Shown: positions 17,881 to 32,117 of the stretch, piece after piece
Position numbering within the stretch: the stretch's first letter is position 1
Layout: each line of letters opens with the position of its first letter
NCBI GenBank assembly: GCA_025980465.1
Contig: JAICXJ010000029.1
Span: 1-38,917 of the forward strand
Source: Frankiales bacterium
GTDB taxonomy: Bacteria > Actinomycetota > Actinomycetes > JAFAQI01
DNA length: 38,917 bases
Direction of reading: 5' to 3'
Program-made: the position numbers and the translations under genes
Notes under the pieces: model-generated
What the model was told of the DNA's origin: nothing
The model's database searches: none
Seen by the model: the letters and a program-made list of their open reading frames with translations, nothing else

Positions 17881-18651
17881 GTGTCCGTCGCGGTTCGCGT
17901 CATTCCCTGCCTTGACGTCGACGCCGGCCGGGTTGTCAAAGGCGTCAACTTCCGCGACCTGCGTGATGCCGGCAACCCGGTGGAGCTGGCCGCCAGGTAC
18001 GACGCCGAGGGCGCGGATGAACTGGTGTTCCTCGACATCACCGCATCGAGCGGAAGCCGGGAGACGACCTACGACGTCGTCCGGCGTACCGCTGAGCAGG
18101 TGTTCATTCCGCTCACGGTCGGCGGGGGGGTGCGTTCGGTCGATGACGTCGACCGGCTGCTTCGCGCCGGTGCCGACAAGGTCGGGGTGAACACCGCGGC
18201 AATCGCTCGGCCGGATCTCCTCGGTGAGATCGCCGAGCGGTTCGGTAGCCAGGTGCTGGTGCTGTCGGTTGATGCGCGCCGTTCGGCCACCGAGTCGGCG
18301 TCCGGCAGCGGCTACGAGGTGACCACCCACGGCGGCCGGGAGCGGACCGGGATCGACGCGGTCGGCTGGGCACGTCGTGGCGAGGAGCTGGGGGTGGGGG
18401 AGATCCTGCTCAACTCGATGGACGCCGACGGCACCAAGGACGGGTTCGACCTGGAGATGATCGAAGCCGTCCGAGCGGTCGTGACCGTGCCGGTCATCGC
18501 CTCCGGTGGGGCGGGCGCCGTGGAGCACTTCGCTCCCGCGGTGGCAGCCGGAGCCGATGCCGTCCTCGCCGCCAGCGTCTTTCACTTCGGCACCTTGCGG
18601 CTCGGCGAGGTGAAGGAGTCGCTGCGGGCCGGCGGCTACGAGGTCCGCTGA
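17881..18651 (+). CDS. hisF: Imidazole glycerol phosphate synthase, cyclase subunit
   Basis: HisF uses ammonia from HisH to form the imidazole ring and releases AICAR. The 256-residue (beta-alpha)8 barrel has catalytic aspartates D12 in PCLDVDAG and D131 in LSVDAR, plus phosphate-binding loops GGGVRS and [11 protein letters not shown]. Full length matches the family. It is separated from its glutaminase partner hisH by priA, the common actinobacterial order. Confidence 0.97.
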   Translation: MSVAVRVIPCLDVDAGRVVKGVNFRDLRDAGNPVELAARYDAEGADELVFLDITASSGSRETTYDVVRRTAEQVFIPLTVGGGVRSVDDVDRLLRAGADKVGVNTAAIARPDLLGEIAERFGSQVLVLSVDARRSATESASGSGYEVTTHGGRERTGIDAVGWARRGEELGVGEILLNSMDADGTKDGFDLEMIEAVRAVVTVPVIASGGAGAVEHFAPAVAAGADAVLAASVFHFGTLRLGEVKESLRAGGYEVR

Positions 18652-18702
18652 CCGGCGCCGGGTTCCGGCGATAACTCGCTTCGGCGGCTCCGCGATCGCC
18701 TG

Positions 18703-18708
18703 CACAAT
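18703..18708 (+). promoter_or_regulatory. Possible -10 box before hisI
   Basis: CACAAT is followed by 7 nt and ATG 18716. It overlaps the alternative ATG at 18707, so if real it favours the downstream start. Confidence 0.35.
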
Positions 18709-18715
18709 GGAGGGC

Positions 18716-19096
18716 ATGTCCGCGCCTGCCCGACCGTCCTCGCTCGACCCGAAGATCGCCGCGCGGCTAAAGCGCGACGACCATGGTCTGATTGCCGCGG
18801 TCGCGCAGCAGTGGGACACCGGCGAGGTGCTCATGGTCGGCTGGATGGACGACGAGGCGCTGCACCGCACCCTCACCACCGGGCGCTGCACCTACTGGAG
18901 CCGCAGCCGGCAGGAGTACTGGGTGAAGGGCGACACTTCCGGTCACCAGCAGTGGGTGAAGTCCGTCGCGCTCGACTGCGACGGCGACACCGTACTGGTC
19001 TCGGTCGACCAGGTGGGCGCCGCGTGCCACACCGGTGATCGCCGCTGCTTCGACGCCGACGTCCTCGATGCCGTCGTCGGCGCGCCTGCGCCATGA
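18716..19096 (+). CDS. hisI: Phosphoribosyl-AMP cyclohydrolase
   Basis: The enzyme opens the purine ring of phosphoribosyl-AMP, the third step of histidine synthesis. The 126-residue protein is the cyclohydrolase alone, without a fused HisE domain. Metal sites are recognisable: C88 with the acidic DCDGD stretch, C104 in ACHTG and C111 in [21 protein letters not shown] is a strong family signature. ATG 18716 gives the start seen in related proteins; an in-frame ATG lies at 18707. Its stop overlaps trpE as ATGA, directly joining histidine and tryptophan genes. Confidence 0.95.
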   Translation: MSAPARPSSLDPKIAARLKRDDHGLIAAVAQQWDTGEVLMVGWMDDEALHRTLTTGRCTYWSRSRQEYWVKGDTSGHQQWVKSVALDCDGDTVLVSVDQVGAACHTGDRRCFDADVLDAVVGAPAP

Positions 19097-20625
19097 CCGC
19101 CGGAGTCGCCGGGCCAGCGCCCGACGGGGTCATCGATCCCGACCTCGACGGTTTTCTGGCAGCGATCGCGACTGACCGGGTGGTGCCGGTCGTGCGACGG
19201 CTTCTCGCTGATGCCGAGACCCCGATCAGCGCCTACCGCAAGCTCGCCGGTGGCAGGCCCGGCACATTCCTGCTCGAGTCCGCCGAACACGGCGGCGTGT
19301 GGTCGCGGTACTCCTTCATCGGCGTGCAGTCGGCGGCCACGCTTTCGGAGCGTGACGGGCGGGCAGTCTGGACAGGCATCGGCCCTGATGACCACCCGCA
19401 GGATCCGCTTGCCGCGCTGCACGATGCGGCCGCCCGGCTGCACACCCCTCGCCGCGCCGGGCTGCCGCCGCTGACCGGGGGTCTGGTGGGCTATCTCGGC
19501 TACGACGCGGTTCGCCGAATCGAGAAGCTCCCGACGATCGCCGAAGACGACCTGCGAATGCCGGAGCTGCACTTCCTGCTGGCCACCGATGTGGCGGTCT
19601 TCGACCACCGCGATGGCTCGCTGCTGTTGATCGCCAACGTGATCCGGGGCCTCACGCCGAGCGCGGAGACCGATCCGGAGGCGGCGTACGACGATGCTGT
19701 TGCCCGGCTGGAGTCGATGACCGCCGACCTCTCGAAGCCGGCCGAGTCATCCATCGCGACGTTGGCGCGCGGCGGGGCGGCTGGCTATGACGAGCGGTCC
19801 ACCCGGGAGGACTACATGTCGTGGGTCGAGACCGCCAAGGAGTACATCCGGGCGGGCGACTGCTTCCAAGTCGTTGTGTCACAACGATTTGAGACCGATA
19901 CGACGGCGGATCCGCTCGACGTCTACCGGGCGTTGCGAACCTCGAACCCGTCGCCGTACATGTATCTGTTGCGATTCGACGACCTCGATGTCGTCGGCTC
20001 GTCCCCCGAGGCGCTGGTCAAGGTCGAGGACGGCCGGGCGCTCATGCATCCGATCGCCGGCACCCGCCCGCGAGGCGCGACTCCGGAGGAGGACGCCGCG
20101 TTCGCAGCAGAGCTGCTCTCGGATCCGAAGGAGCGGGCGGAGCATGTGATGTTGGTCGACCTGGGACGCAATGACCTTGGTCGCGTCGCGGCGGCGGGCA
20201 CCGTCGAGGTCGTGGACCTGATGGCGGTGGAGCGGTTCAGCCACGTCATGCATCTGGTCTCGACAGTGGTGTGTGACGTGGCCGAAGGCGCGACCTCGCT
20301 CGATGTCCTCTGCGCCTGCTTCCCGGCCGGCACCCTCTCCGGTGCGCCCAAGGTGCGGGCGATGGAGATCATCGACGAGCTCGAGCCGACGCGTCGGGGC
20401 CTGTATGGCGGGGTGGTCGGTTACGTCGATGTCGCCGGCGACCTTGACACCGCGGTGGCGATCCGGACGGTCGTGATGCGTGACGGTCGCGCGTACGTGC
20501 AGGCGGGCGCCGGCATCGTCGCTGACTCCGATCCCGACGCCGAGGATGTCGAGTCCCGCAACAAGGCCGCGGCCGTGCTCGGTGCGCTCGCTGCGGCCGA
20601 GGCGATCCGCCCAGCCCATGCGTGA
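19093..20625 (+). CDS. trpE: Anthranilate synthase component I
   Basis: TrpE converts chorismate to anthranilate with ammonia from TrpG. The 510-residue protein has the N-terminal tryptophan-binding motif LLES at 60-63 (feedback-inhibition site) and the chorismate-binding C-terminal domain with [44 protein letters not shown] and [12 protein letters not shown]. The LLES element separates it from PabB/isochorismate synthases that lack feedback control. It overlaps hisI by 4 bases; no leader peptide or attenuator is present, so regulation by feedback inhibition is the only control I can read. trpG is not in the window. Confidence 0.95.
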   Translation: MTAGVAGPAPDGVIDPDLDGFLAAIATDRVVPVVRRLLADAETPISAYRKLAGGRPGTFLLESAEHGGVWSRYSFIGVQSAATLSERDGRAVWTGIGPDDHPQDPLAALHDAAARLHTPRRAGLPPLTGGLVGYLGYDAVRRIEKLPTIAEDDLRMPELHFLLATDVAVFDHRDGSLLLIANVIRGLTPSAETDPEAAYDDAVARLESMTADLSKPAESSIATLARGGAAGYDERSTREDYMSWVETAKEYIRAGDCFQVVVSQRFETDTTADPLDVYRALRTSNPSPYMYLLRFDDLDVVGSSPEALVKVEDGRALMHPIAGTRPRGATPEEDAAFAAELLSDPKERAEHVMLVDLGRNDLGRVAAAGTVEVVDLMAVERFSHVMHLVSTVVCDVAEGATSLDVLCACFPAGTLSGAPKVRAMEIIDELEPTRRGLYGGVVGYVDVAGDLDTAVAIRTVVMRDGRAYVQAGAGIVADSDPDAEDVESRNKAAAVLGALAAAEAIRPAHA

Positions 20626-20667
20626 GTCGTCGCCGCCCATTTGTGGGTGGTGGGTGGGGCGGTGGAC

Positions 20668-21225
20668 GTGAGTCGGCGAGCCGGTCTGCTGCGCGCGGTC
20701 CTCAGCGTCGTGGCGGGAGGCGGCCTGGTGCTGCTTGCGAGTGGCCGGGAGTGGGCGCATGCCCGCATCCGCGTCCCAGCGGGGACGCCCGCGACGCTTC
20801 ATGTTGTCGGCCACAATGTCGCCGCGTCGCTGCCCGCGTTGGGAATAGCTCTCGCGGCACTGGCCGTGGCGATCCTCGCGGCCAGCGGCGTGCTTCGCCG
20901 AATCGTCGGGGTGGTCGTCGTCGCGCTCGCCGCCACCACTGTGGGGGTCAGCGTCACCGCTGCCGGGCAGGTCGCGGCGGCTCTGGAGAAGCGCGAGGTC
21001 GGCGCGGCCGGGATCGCGGTCCACGCCTCGGCCAACGGTTGGTGGGTGGTGGCGGCACTCGGCGCGCTGCTCGCAGTTGCGGGCGGGCTGCTGACGATCG
21101 CCCACGGTGCTCGCTGGCAGCGACTGGGCACGAAGTACGACGCGCCGACCGCGGCACCGCGCCCGAAGGACCCTGCGATGGCCGCCTGGGAGGCCCTCGA
21201 CCGTGGCGAGGATCCGACTGCCTGA
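20668..21225 (+). CDS. Trp-operon-associated membrane protein of unknown function
   Basis: The 185-residue protein belongs by sequence and position to the Trp-region conserved membrane proteins of actinobacteria (TIGR02234 / Trp_oprn_chp). Four hydrophobic helices lie at about 8-25, 44-63, 68-90 and 118-140, with a conserved-looking end [17 protein letters not shown] in the cytoplasmic tail. Function is unknown; constant linkage to trpE and trpC suggests a role with tryptophan or anthranilate, for example transport. GTG 20668 is chosen because a GTGGGG stretch lies about 9 nt upstream; in-frame alternatives are GTG 20662 and TTG 20641. Confidence 0.8.
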   Translation: MSRRAGLLRAVLSVVAGGGLVLLASGREWAHARIRVPAGTPATLHVVGHNVAASLPALGIALAALAVAILAASGVLRRIVGVVVVALAATTVGVSVTAAGQVAAALEKREVGAAGIAVHASANGWWVVAALGALLAVAGGLLTIAHGARWQRLGTKYDAPTAAPRPKDPAMAAWEALDRGEDPTA

Positions 21226-21269
21226 ACCCGCCAGCGTGGGGCGGCGTAGGTCGGGCTCTGTGGGGTTAC

Positions 21270-21275
21270 TACCCT
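21270..21275 (+). promoter_or_regulatory. -10 box of leaderless-type promoter for trpC
   Basis: TACCCT is followed by exactly 6 nt and then GTG 21282. It lies in the 56-nt gap after the membrane-protein gene and gives trpCBA a possible internal promoter. Confidence 0.5.
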
Positions 21276-21281
21276 GACCGC

Positions 21282-22088
21282 GTGTCCATCCTCGACGACA
21301 TCGTTGCCGGTGTCCGAGAGGACCTGGCGGACCGCGAACAGGCGATTCCGCTCGATGCCGTGAAGCAACTGGCTGCGAAGGCGCCGGCACCTCGCGACGC
21401 GATCGCGGCGCTGTCCGGCGACGGGGTCGCCGTCATCGCCGAGGTGAAGCGATCGAGCCCCAGCGCGGGCGATCTCGCCACCATCGGCGATCCTGCTGCA
21501 CTCGCCAAGGAGTACGCCGCCGGTGGAGCGGCCGTCATCTCGGTGCTGACCGAACGACGCCGGTTCAACGGCACCCTCGACGATCTCGACGCGGTCCGGG
21601 CCGCGGTCGAGATTCCCGTGCTGCGCAAGGACTTCGTCGTCTCGCCGTACCAGGTGTGGGAGGCGCGTGCGCACGGTGCCGACGTCGTTCTGCTGATCGT
21701 CGCCGCGCTCGAGCAGCAGGTGCTGGTGAGCCTCAGGGAGCGGATCGAGAGTCTCGGCATGACGGCGCTGGTCGAGGTGCACGACGAGGCCGAGGCGCTG
21801 CGTGCGCTCGACGCCGGTGCCCGCGTGATCGGCATCAACAACCGAAACCTGCGCACGCTCGATGTCGACCGTGAGACCTTCGCCCGCGTCGCGCCGACGA
21901 TTCCGTCGTCGGCGATCCGGGTCGCCGAGAGCGGCGTTCGGGGGCCGCATGACCTGCTTGCCGCGGCGGCGGCAGGGGCCGATGCCGTCCTGGTCGGTGA
22001 GGGCCTGGTCAAGGCGGACGTGCCGCGGCAGGCCGTCGCCGACCTCGTCGCTGCCGGCGTTCACCCGTCTTGCCGTCATCCGGCATAA
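21282..22088 (+). CDS. trpC: Indole-3-glycerol phosphate synthase
   Basis: This 268-residue barrel enzyme closes the indole ring. Catalytic residues are visible as E54 and K56 in [11 protein letters not shown], the second lysine in [12 protein letters not shown], and the late INNRNLRTL and VAESGV boxes. The protein is monofunctional, with no TrpF domain, consistent with PriA covering that step. GTG 21282 gives the family N-terminus and has a -10 box 6 nt upstream; a much longer open frame in this phase is an overlap of the preceding gene and is not used. Confidence 0.96.
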   Translation: MSILDDIVAGVREDLADREQAIPLDAVKQLAAKAPAPRDAIAALSGDGVAVIAEVKRSSPSAGDLATIGDPAALAKEYAAGGAAVISVLTERRRFNGTLDDLDAVRAAVEIPVLRKDFVVSPYQVWEARAHGADVVLLIVAALEQQVLVSLRERIESLGMTALVEVHDEAEALRALDAGARVIGINNRNLRTLDVDRETFARVAPTIPSSAIRVAESGVRGPHDLLAAAAAGADAVLVGEGLVKADVPRQAVADLVAAGVHPSCRHPA

Positions 22089-22126
22089 CCCGTCGCCACT
22101 CTGACACCGATCAGCGACACTGTGTT

Positions 22127-23350
22127 GTGACCGAAATCGCCGCGACCACCGAGCCAGGTGACGAGCGGTTCGGTCCGTATGGTGGCCGCTACGTGCCTGA
22201 GGCGCTGATTGCTGCGCTCGACCAGCTCACCGAGGTGTACGCCGACGCCCGCCGCGACCCGCAGTTCCAAGCCGAGCTGGATCGGCTGCTCCGGGACTAC
22301 GCCGGACGACCGTCGCTGCTGTACCAGGCGAGCCGGTTCTCCGAAGCGGTTGGTGCCCGGGTCCTGCTGAAGCGCGAGGATCTCAACCACACCGGCGCTC
22401 ACAAGATCAACAACGTGCTGGGTCAGGCGTTGCTCACCCGGCGGATGGGCAAGCCGCGCGTGATTGCCGAAACCGGCGCCGGGCAACACGGCGTTGCGAC
22501 CGCGACGGCAGCGGCGCTGTTCGGGCTCGAGTGCGTCGTCTACATGGGCGAGGTCGACACCGAGCGGCAGGCGCTCAACGTCGCCCGAATGCAGCTGCTC
22601 GGCGCCGACGTGATCCCGGTGACGAGCGGGTCGCGCACTCTCAAGGACGCGATGAACGAGGCGTTCCGCGACTGGGTGACCAACGTCGAGGACACCCACT
22701 ACGTCATCGGGTCGGTCGGGGGACCGGCGCCATTCCCGGCGATGGTCCGGGATTTTGCGGCCATCATCGGCACCGAAGCCCGAGCGCAATGTCTCGACCT
22801 GCTCGGCCGGCTGCCTGACGCGGTGATGGCATGCGTCGGCGGCGGCTCGAACGCGATGGGGATCTTCGCTGCGTTTATCGCGGATGAGGCGGTGCGGCTC
22901 TACGGCTTCGAGGCCGGCGGTGACGGCATCGACACCGACCGGCACGCGGCCACCCTCACCGGTGGCTCGCCGGGGGTGTTGCACGGGGCGCGTTCCTACG
23001 TGCTGCAGGACGAGGACGGCCAGACCCGGGAGTCCCACTCGATCTCCGCCGGGCTGGACTACCCCGGGGTCGGTCCGGAGCACGCCTGGTTGAAGGACAC
23101 CGGCCGCGCGACCTACGCACCGATCACCGACCGCGAGGCGATGGATGCCTTCCGGCTGCTGTGCCGGACGGAGGGGATCATCCCGGCGATCGAGAGCGCT
23201 CATGCTTTGGCCGGCGCCTCGGGTGTGGCGAAGGAGCTCGGTCCGGACGCGACGTTGCTGGTGAACCTCTCGGGTCGGGGGGACAAGGACATGTCGACGG
23301 CGGCCCACTGGTTCGGACTGGTCCGCGGTGATGAGGCGGCCTCATCGTGA
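22127..23350 (+). CDS. trpB: Tryptophan synthase beta subunit
   Basis: TrpB condenses indole with serine. The 407-residue PLP enzyme has K93 in [13 protein letters not shown] as the cofactor lysine, E115 in AETGAGQHG as the catalytic glutamate and the phosphate-binding GGGSNAMG. N-terminal [11 protein letters not shown] is typical of TrpB1, the form that works with TrpA. GTG 22127 is chosen because it starts the conserved N-terminus; a weak GACACT box lies 5 nt before it. Its stop overlaps trpA by 4 bases. Confidence 0.97.
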   Translation: MTEIAATTEPGDERFGPYGGRYVPEALIAALDQLTEVYADARRDPQFQAELDRLLRDYAGRPSLLYQASRFSEAVGARVLLKREDLNHTGAHKINNVLGQALLTRRMGKPRVIAETGAGQHGVATATAAALFGLECVVYMGEVDTERQALNVARMQLLGADVIPVTSGSRTLKDAMNEAFRDWVTNVEDTHYVIGSVGGPAPFPAMVRDFAAIIGTEARAQCLDLLGRLPDAVMACVGGGSNAMGIFAAFIADEAVRLYGFEAGGDGIDTDRHAATLTGGSPGVLHGARSYVLQDEDGQTRESHSISAGLDYPGVGPEHAWLKDTGRATYAPITDREAMDAFRLLCRTEGIIPAIESAHALAGASGVAKELGPDATLLVNLSGRGDKDMSTAAHWFGLVRGDEAASS

Positions 23351-24156
23351 GGTCGGCGGACGCGTACGCCGCCGCCCGCGGCCAGGGCCGTGCCGCGCTG
23401 GTCGGCTACCTCCCGGCCGGCTTTCCGTCATACGGCGGCTGCATCGAGGCGTTACGAGCGTTGGCCGACAACGGCGTTGACGTCGTCGAGATCGGGTTGC
23501 CATACAGCGACCCGGTGCTCGACGGACCGACGATCCAGGCTGCTGCCGAGCGGTCGCTTCGGCACGGCACTCGGATCACCGACGTGCTGCGCACGGTCGA
23601 GGCGACAGCGGCGATGGACGTCGCAGTGGTGGTCATGACGTACTGGAATCCGGTGCTCGCCTATGGCGTCGAGCGGTTCGCCGCCGATCTCGACGCGGCG
23701 GGAGGCAGTGGGCTGATCACCCCTGACCTCATCCCTGACGAAGCCGGGGAGTGGCTCGCTGTCAGCGAGAACCTCGACCTGGAGCGGATCTTCCTGGTGG
23801 CGCCGTCGTCGACCCCGGCGCGGATCGCGGCGACGACAGCGGCGTGCCGGGGCTGGGTCTACGCCGCGTCGACCATGGGGGTCACCGGCGCTCGCGAGGC
23901 CACCTCTTCGGTGGCACCTGCTCTGGTCGAGCGGACCCGCGCGAGCACTGAACTCCCGATCGGCGTCGGGCTGGGAGTGTCGAACGGCTCGCAGGCGGCC
24001 GAGGTCGCGTCGTACGCCGACGGTGTGATAGTCGGATCGGCTCTGGTGCGATGCCTGCTGGATGCGGACAGTGAGGCTGCCGGCGCCGCGGCGGCGGGCG
24101 CCCTCACGGCTGATCTGGCGCGTGGCGTTCGAACCCGCGCTGTCGTATCCCCGTAG
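23347..24156 (+). CDS. trpA: Tryptophan synthase alpha subunit
   Basis: TrpA cleaves indole-glycerol phosphate and passes indole through a tunnel to TrpB. The 269-residue barrel has catalytic E48 in [11 protein letters not shown] and D59 in VLDGP, with the mobile loop region near GVTGARE and the phosphate site GVGLGVSNG. The GTG start overlaps the trpB stop. Its own TAG stop is part of the TAGGGT box proposed as the lgt promoter. Confidence 0.96.
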   Translation: MRSADAYAAARGQGRAALVGYLPAGFPSYGGCIEALRALADNGVDVVEIGLPYSDPVLDGPTIQAAAERSLRHGTRITDVLRTVEATAAMDVAVVVMTYWNPVLAYGVERFAADLDAAGGSGLITPDLIPDEAGEWLAVSENLDLERIFLVAPSSTPARIAATTAACRGWVYAASTMGVTGAREATSSVAPALVERTRASTELPIGVGLGVSNGSQAAEVASYADGVIVGSALVRCLLDADSEAAGAAAAGALTADLARGVRTRAVVSP

Positions 24157-24159
24157 GGT
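24154..24159 (+). promoter_or_regulatory. -10 box of leaderless-type promoter for lgt, overlapping the trpA stop codon
   Basis: TAGGGT begins with the trpA stop codon and is followed by exactly 6 nt and GTG 24166. The same hexamer and spacing occur before the thioesterase gene at 34780. Confidence 0.55.
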
Positions 24160-24165
24160 TTGGCT

Positions 24166-25035
24166 GTGCTGCCCGCTGGCCTGCCGGCTCACATTCCGAG
24201 CCCGTCGCGAGGCGTGGTCCACCTCGGGCCGCTCCCGATCCGCGCTTACGCGCTGTGCATCATCGTCGGCGTCATCGTCGCCGTGGTGGTCGGCGAGCGG
24301 CGGTTCCAGGCGCGGGGTGGACGCAAGGGTGCGATCGCTGACGTCGCGACCTGGGCGGTGCCGTTCGGACTCGTTGGCGCCCGGATCTACCACCTCGTCA
24401 CCAACCCGGAGATCTACTGGGGTGGCCCGGGACGCTCGGGCACCCTCGGTGCACTGAAGATCTGGGACGGCGGCCTCGGGATCTGGGGCGGCGTGCTGTT
24501 CGGGGCGCTCGGCGCCTACATCGCGTGCCGCCGGTACCGGCTCAACTATGCGTTGGTCGCCGATGCGGTGGCACCCGGACTACCGCTTGCCCAGGCGATC
24601 GGCAGGTGGGGGAACTGGTTCAACCAGGAGCTCTACGGCCGCCCGACGTCGCTGCCATGGGGCTTGCACATCGACATCGCCCATCGCATGCCTGGCTATC
24701 TCAACAGCGCGTACTACCAGCCCACCTTCCTCTACGAGTTCATCTGGGACGTCGGGGTCGCGCTTGTCGTGATCTGGGCCGACCGACGGTGGCGCTTCAC
24801 CCGGGGTCGCGGATTCGCGCTGTACGTCGCGCTGTACACCGCCGGTCGGGGCTGGATCGAGGCGCTGCGGATCGACGATGCGCACAAGTTCCTCGGGCTG
24901 CGGCTCAACGACTGGACCAGCGTCCTGGTGTTCGTCGCCGCCGTCGGGTACTTCGTTGTGATGCGGCCGAAGGACAGTGACGACGACCACGATCCGGATC
25001 CGCTGACCTCGGCAGCGCCTACCCTGACACCATGA
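24166..25035 (+). CDS. lgt: Prolipoprotein diacylglyceryl transferase
   Basis: Lgt attaches diacylglycerol to the lipobox cysteine of prolipoproteins, the step before LspA. The 289-residue membrane protein has about seven helices and the Lgt signature GRWGNWFNQELYG near residue 147, plus WDGGLGIWGG. The C-terminal part with RGFALYVALYTAGRGWIEALRID is conserved in the family. GTG 24166 is preferred over TTG 24160 because it lies 6 nt after the TAGGGT box. It follows trpA by 9 nt, the usual actinobacterial neighbourhood, and overlaps the next gene by 4 bases. Confidence 0.95.
   Translation: MLPAGLPAHIPSPSRGVVHLGPLPIRAYALCIIVGVIVAVVVGERRFQARGGRKGAIADVATWAVPFGLVGARIYHLVTNPEIYWGGPGRSGTLGALKIWDGGLGIWGGVLFGALGAYIACRRYRLNYALVADAVAPGLPLAQAIGRWGNWFNQELYGRPTSLPWGLHIDIAHRMPGYLNSAYYQPTFLYEFIWDVGVALVVIWADRRWRFTRGRGFALYVALYTAGRGWIEALRIDDAHKFLGLRLNDWTSVLVFVAAVGYFVVMRPKDSDDDHDPDPLTSAAPTLTP
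25020..25025 (+). promoter_or_regulatory. -10 box of leaderless-type promoter for the VIT-family gene
   Basis: TACCCT sits in the last codons of lgt and is followed by exactly 6 nt and ATG 25032. Confidence 0.5.
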
Positions 25036-25793
25036 GCGAGACGACGGCCACGCCACCGACGGCCACGCCACCGGCGGCTGCGCCGACCGCTCAGAAGCAG
25101 GAGATCCACCACACCCACCGCGACGTCAGCGGCGGCTGGCTGCGGCCCGCCGTGTTCGGCGCCATGGATGGTGTGGTGTCGAACTCCGCGCTGGTCGCCG
25201 GCGTCGCGGCGGCGAATGTGAAAGTCCACGACATCCTGCTCAGCGGGTTCGCCGGACTTCTTGCCGGCTCGTTCTCGATGGCCGTGGGGGAGTGGACCTC
25301 GGTTCAGTCGCAGTCCCAGCTCGTGCAAGCCGAGATCGAGAAGGAACGCACCGAGATCGAGCGCAACCCCCACGCCGAGGAGCGCGAGCTGGCGGCCATG
25401 TTCCGCCACCGCGGGCTGTCGCGGGAGCTGTCGACCCGCATCGCCAGCGAGCTGTCCAAGGACCCGGACGAGGCCTGGCGGGTGCACGTCCGCGAAGAGC
25501 TCGGCGTCGACCCGGACGAGCAGCCATCGCCGTACGTTGCGGGCGCGCTGTCGTTCGTCACGTTCGCGATCGGCGCTTTCGTGCCGATCCTGCCCTATCT
25601 CCTCGGCGCGCATAACCTGCTGTTGCCGCTGGTCCTGAGCGGGATCGTGCTGCTGCTGACCGGTGTCGGAGTGGCCAGGATCACGGCTCGACCGTTGCTG
25701 GTGGGGGCGCTGCGCCATCTGGTGCTCGGCGCGGTGGCGGTCGGCGTGGTGTTCGGCGTCGGCCGGGCAATAGGCGCGGGGGTTTCTGGGTAG
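25032..25793 (+). CDS. VIT1/CCC1-family transporter
   Basis: The 253-residue membrane protein matches the vacuolar-iron-transporter family: an N-terminal pair of helices with FGAMDGVVSNSALVAGVAAA and GLLAGSFSMAVGEWTSVQSQ, a charged cytoplasmic insert (about residues 96-165, rich in Glu and His) that binds metals in VIT1, then three more helices. Members export Fe(II) or Mn(II) from the cytoplasm. A Thr/Pro/Ala-rich 25-residue tail precedes the first helix. ATG 25032 overlaps the lgt stop. Metal specificity cannot be read from sequence. Confidence 0.87.
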   Translation: MSETTATPPTATPPAAAPTAQKQEIHHTHRDVSGGWLRPAVFGAMDGVVSNSALVAGVAAANVKVHDILLSGFAGLLAGSFSMAVGEWTSVQSQSQLVQAEIEKERTEIERNPHAEERELAAMFRHRGLSRELSTRIASELSKDPDEAWRVHVREELGVDPDEQPSPYVAGALSFVTFAIGAFVPILPYLLGAHNLLLPLVLSGIVLLLTGVGVARITARPLLVGALRHLVLGAVAVGVVFGVGRAIGAGVSG

Positions 25794-25802
25794 AGCGCCG
25801 GC

Positions 25803-25848
25803 GCGAAGCGCCTACACCGCAGCGAAGCGCCTACACCGCAGCGAAGCG
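25803..25848 (+). repeat. 19-bp tandem direct repeat downstream of the VIT gene
   Basis: Two exact copies of a 19-bp unit (25803-25821, 25822-25840) begin with GCGAAGCG, followed by a partial third copy of 8 bp (25841-25848). They lie right after the VIT stop in the gap before gltB. Non-coding; function unknown. Confidence 0.85.
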
Positions 25849-25967
25849 TGGCCTACCCGACGACCGGCGCCGCCACTCGACACCCCGGGTTATCGTCTGG
25901 CACCGGCTTGTCACGCTGAGGTAACCTTGCAAGCGCAGGGCCGACGTCGTCCCGCGCCAGCGCCCAT

Positions 25968-26002
25968 CACGTGCGCATCCGAACCAGCGGGTGCGAGACG
26001 TG
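25968..26002 (+). promoter_or_regulatory. Hairpin in the gltB leader
   Basis: CACGT and ACGTG, then CGCATCC and GGGTGCG (one G-U pair), form an imperfect 12-bp stem around an 8-nt loop, ending 30 nt before the gltB ATG. A TAACCT box at 25922-25927 upstream and a GATATT box at 26014-26019 downstream are candidate -10 elements; I cannot say which is used. The remainder of 25849-25967 shows nothing else I can support. Confidence 0.35.
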
Positions 26003-26032
26003 TGACGACATCGGATATTGGAGCCCGACGGC

Positions 26033-30602
<4,570 letters not shown>

Positions 30603-30610
<8 letters not shown>

Positions 30611-32045
30611 CCCGAAGGGCTTCCTCACCACGCCGCGCGAACTTCCGAAGCGACGGCCGGTCGAGATCCGGATCCAGGACTGGCGCGAGGTCTACACCGA
30701 CTTCGACCCGCTGCGGTTGCAAAAGCAGGCCGGCCGATGCATGGACTGTGGCATCCCGTTCTGCCATCAGGGCTGCCCGCTGGGGAATCTGATCCCCGAG
30801 TGGAACGACCTGGTGTGGCGCGAGGACTGGCACGAGGCGATCGAGCGGCTGCATGCGACGAACAACTTCCCGGAGTTCACCGGCCGGCTTTGCCCGGCGC
30901 CGTGTGAGAGCGCGTGCGTTCTCGGCATCAACTCCGACCCGGTGACGATCAAGCAGGTCGAGGTCGAGATCGTCGACCGGGCGTGGGACGAGGGCTGGAT
31001 CGCACCGCAGATCGCCGAGCGGCTCTCCGGCAAGACCGTCGCGGTCGTTGGGTCGGGCCCGGCCGGTCTCGCCGCCGCACAGCAGCTGACTCGCGCCGGC
31101 CACACCGTCGTCGTCTACGAGCGGGCGGATCGCATCGGTGGGCTGCTCCGCTACGGAATCCCAGAGTTCAAGATGGAGAAGCGCCACCTCGAGCTGCGAC
31201 TGCTGCAGATGGAAGAGGAGGGGACGCGGTTCCGGACCGGCGTGGACGTCGGCACCGACATCACGGCCGAGCAGCTCCGCAAGCGCCACGACGCGATCGT
31301 CCTGGCAGGCGGCTCGACCGTCCCGCGTGATCTTGACGTACCAGGCCGAGACCTCGGCGGGATCCATCCGGCGATGGACTATCTGCCCGGAGCGAACCGG
31401 GTGCAGCAGGGTGACATCGATTCACCGCCGATCACCGCCGAAGGCAAGGACGTGATCATCCTCGGCGGCGGCGACACCGGAGCCGACTGCCTGGGCACTG
31501 CGCTGCGACAGAAGGCGAAGTCGGTCACGCAGCTCGAGATCCTCGCGCGGCCGCCGGACAGCCGCAACGAGAAGATGCCGTGGCCGACGTACCCGATGAT
31601 CTATCGGATCTCGAGCGCCCACGAAGAGGGCGGCGACCGGGTGTACGCGGTTTCGACGCAGCGTTTCACCGGCGACGTCGATGGCAACGTCAGCGGGCTC
31701 GTCATCGCCGAGGTGGACGAGAAATTCAACCCGGTCGAGGGCACCGAACAGGAGCTACCGGCTCAGCTGGTCCTGCTCGCGATGGGTTTCATCGGGCCGG
31801 AGAAGGGTCCGTTGCTCGAGGGTCTCGAGGTGGAGTTCGACCAGCGTGGCAATGTCGACCGCGACGGGGACTGGATGACCTCGACCGAGGGCGTCTTCGC
31901 CTGCGGCGACATGGGCCGCGGCCAGTCGCTCATCGTCTGGGCGATTGCCGAGGGGCGGTCGTGCGCAGCGGCGGTAGACCGATGGTTGATCGGCGACACG
32001 ACGCTGCCGTCGCCGGTACTTCCGACCGATCGGCCGATCGCGTAG
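30603..32045 (+). CDS. gltD: Glutamate synthase, small subunit
   Basis: GltD takes electrons from NAD(P)H through FAD and iron-sulfur clusters to GltB. The 480-residue protein has N-terminal cysteines C46, C49, C54 and C58, and C97, C101 and C105, for two 4Fe-4S clusters. An FAD-binding [10 protein letters not shown] follows near residue 150 and an NAD(P)-binding GGGDTGADC near residue 290. All are intact. The ATG lies inside the last codons of gltB, indicating coupled translation and a fixed subunit ratio. Confidence 0.96.
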
Positions 32046-32117
32046 CACCGCCTCGACTGCATAGCGGTCGGCGGCACGGGTAGCCCCTGATGATCGAGCA
32101 ATTCAGGGAGTGAGCAC

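Noticed and set aside
19040-19095. Tryptophan attenuator or leader peptide before trpE
   Set aside because: trpE overlaps hisI by 4 bases, so there is no leader region; no Trp-rich short frame with a hairpin was seen.
20622-21281. N-terminal extension of trpC to 20622
   Set aside because: The extra part is an out-of-frame reading of the Trp-region membrane-protein gene, rich in Arg and Gly; the IGPS fold begins at 21282.
25803-25848. Short CRISPR-like array
   Set aside because: The 19-bp copies are directly adjacent without spacers, only two full copies exist, and no cas genes are present.
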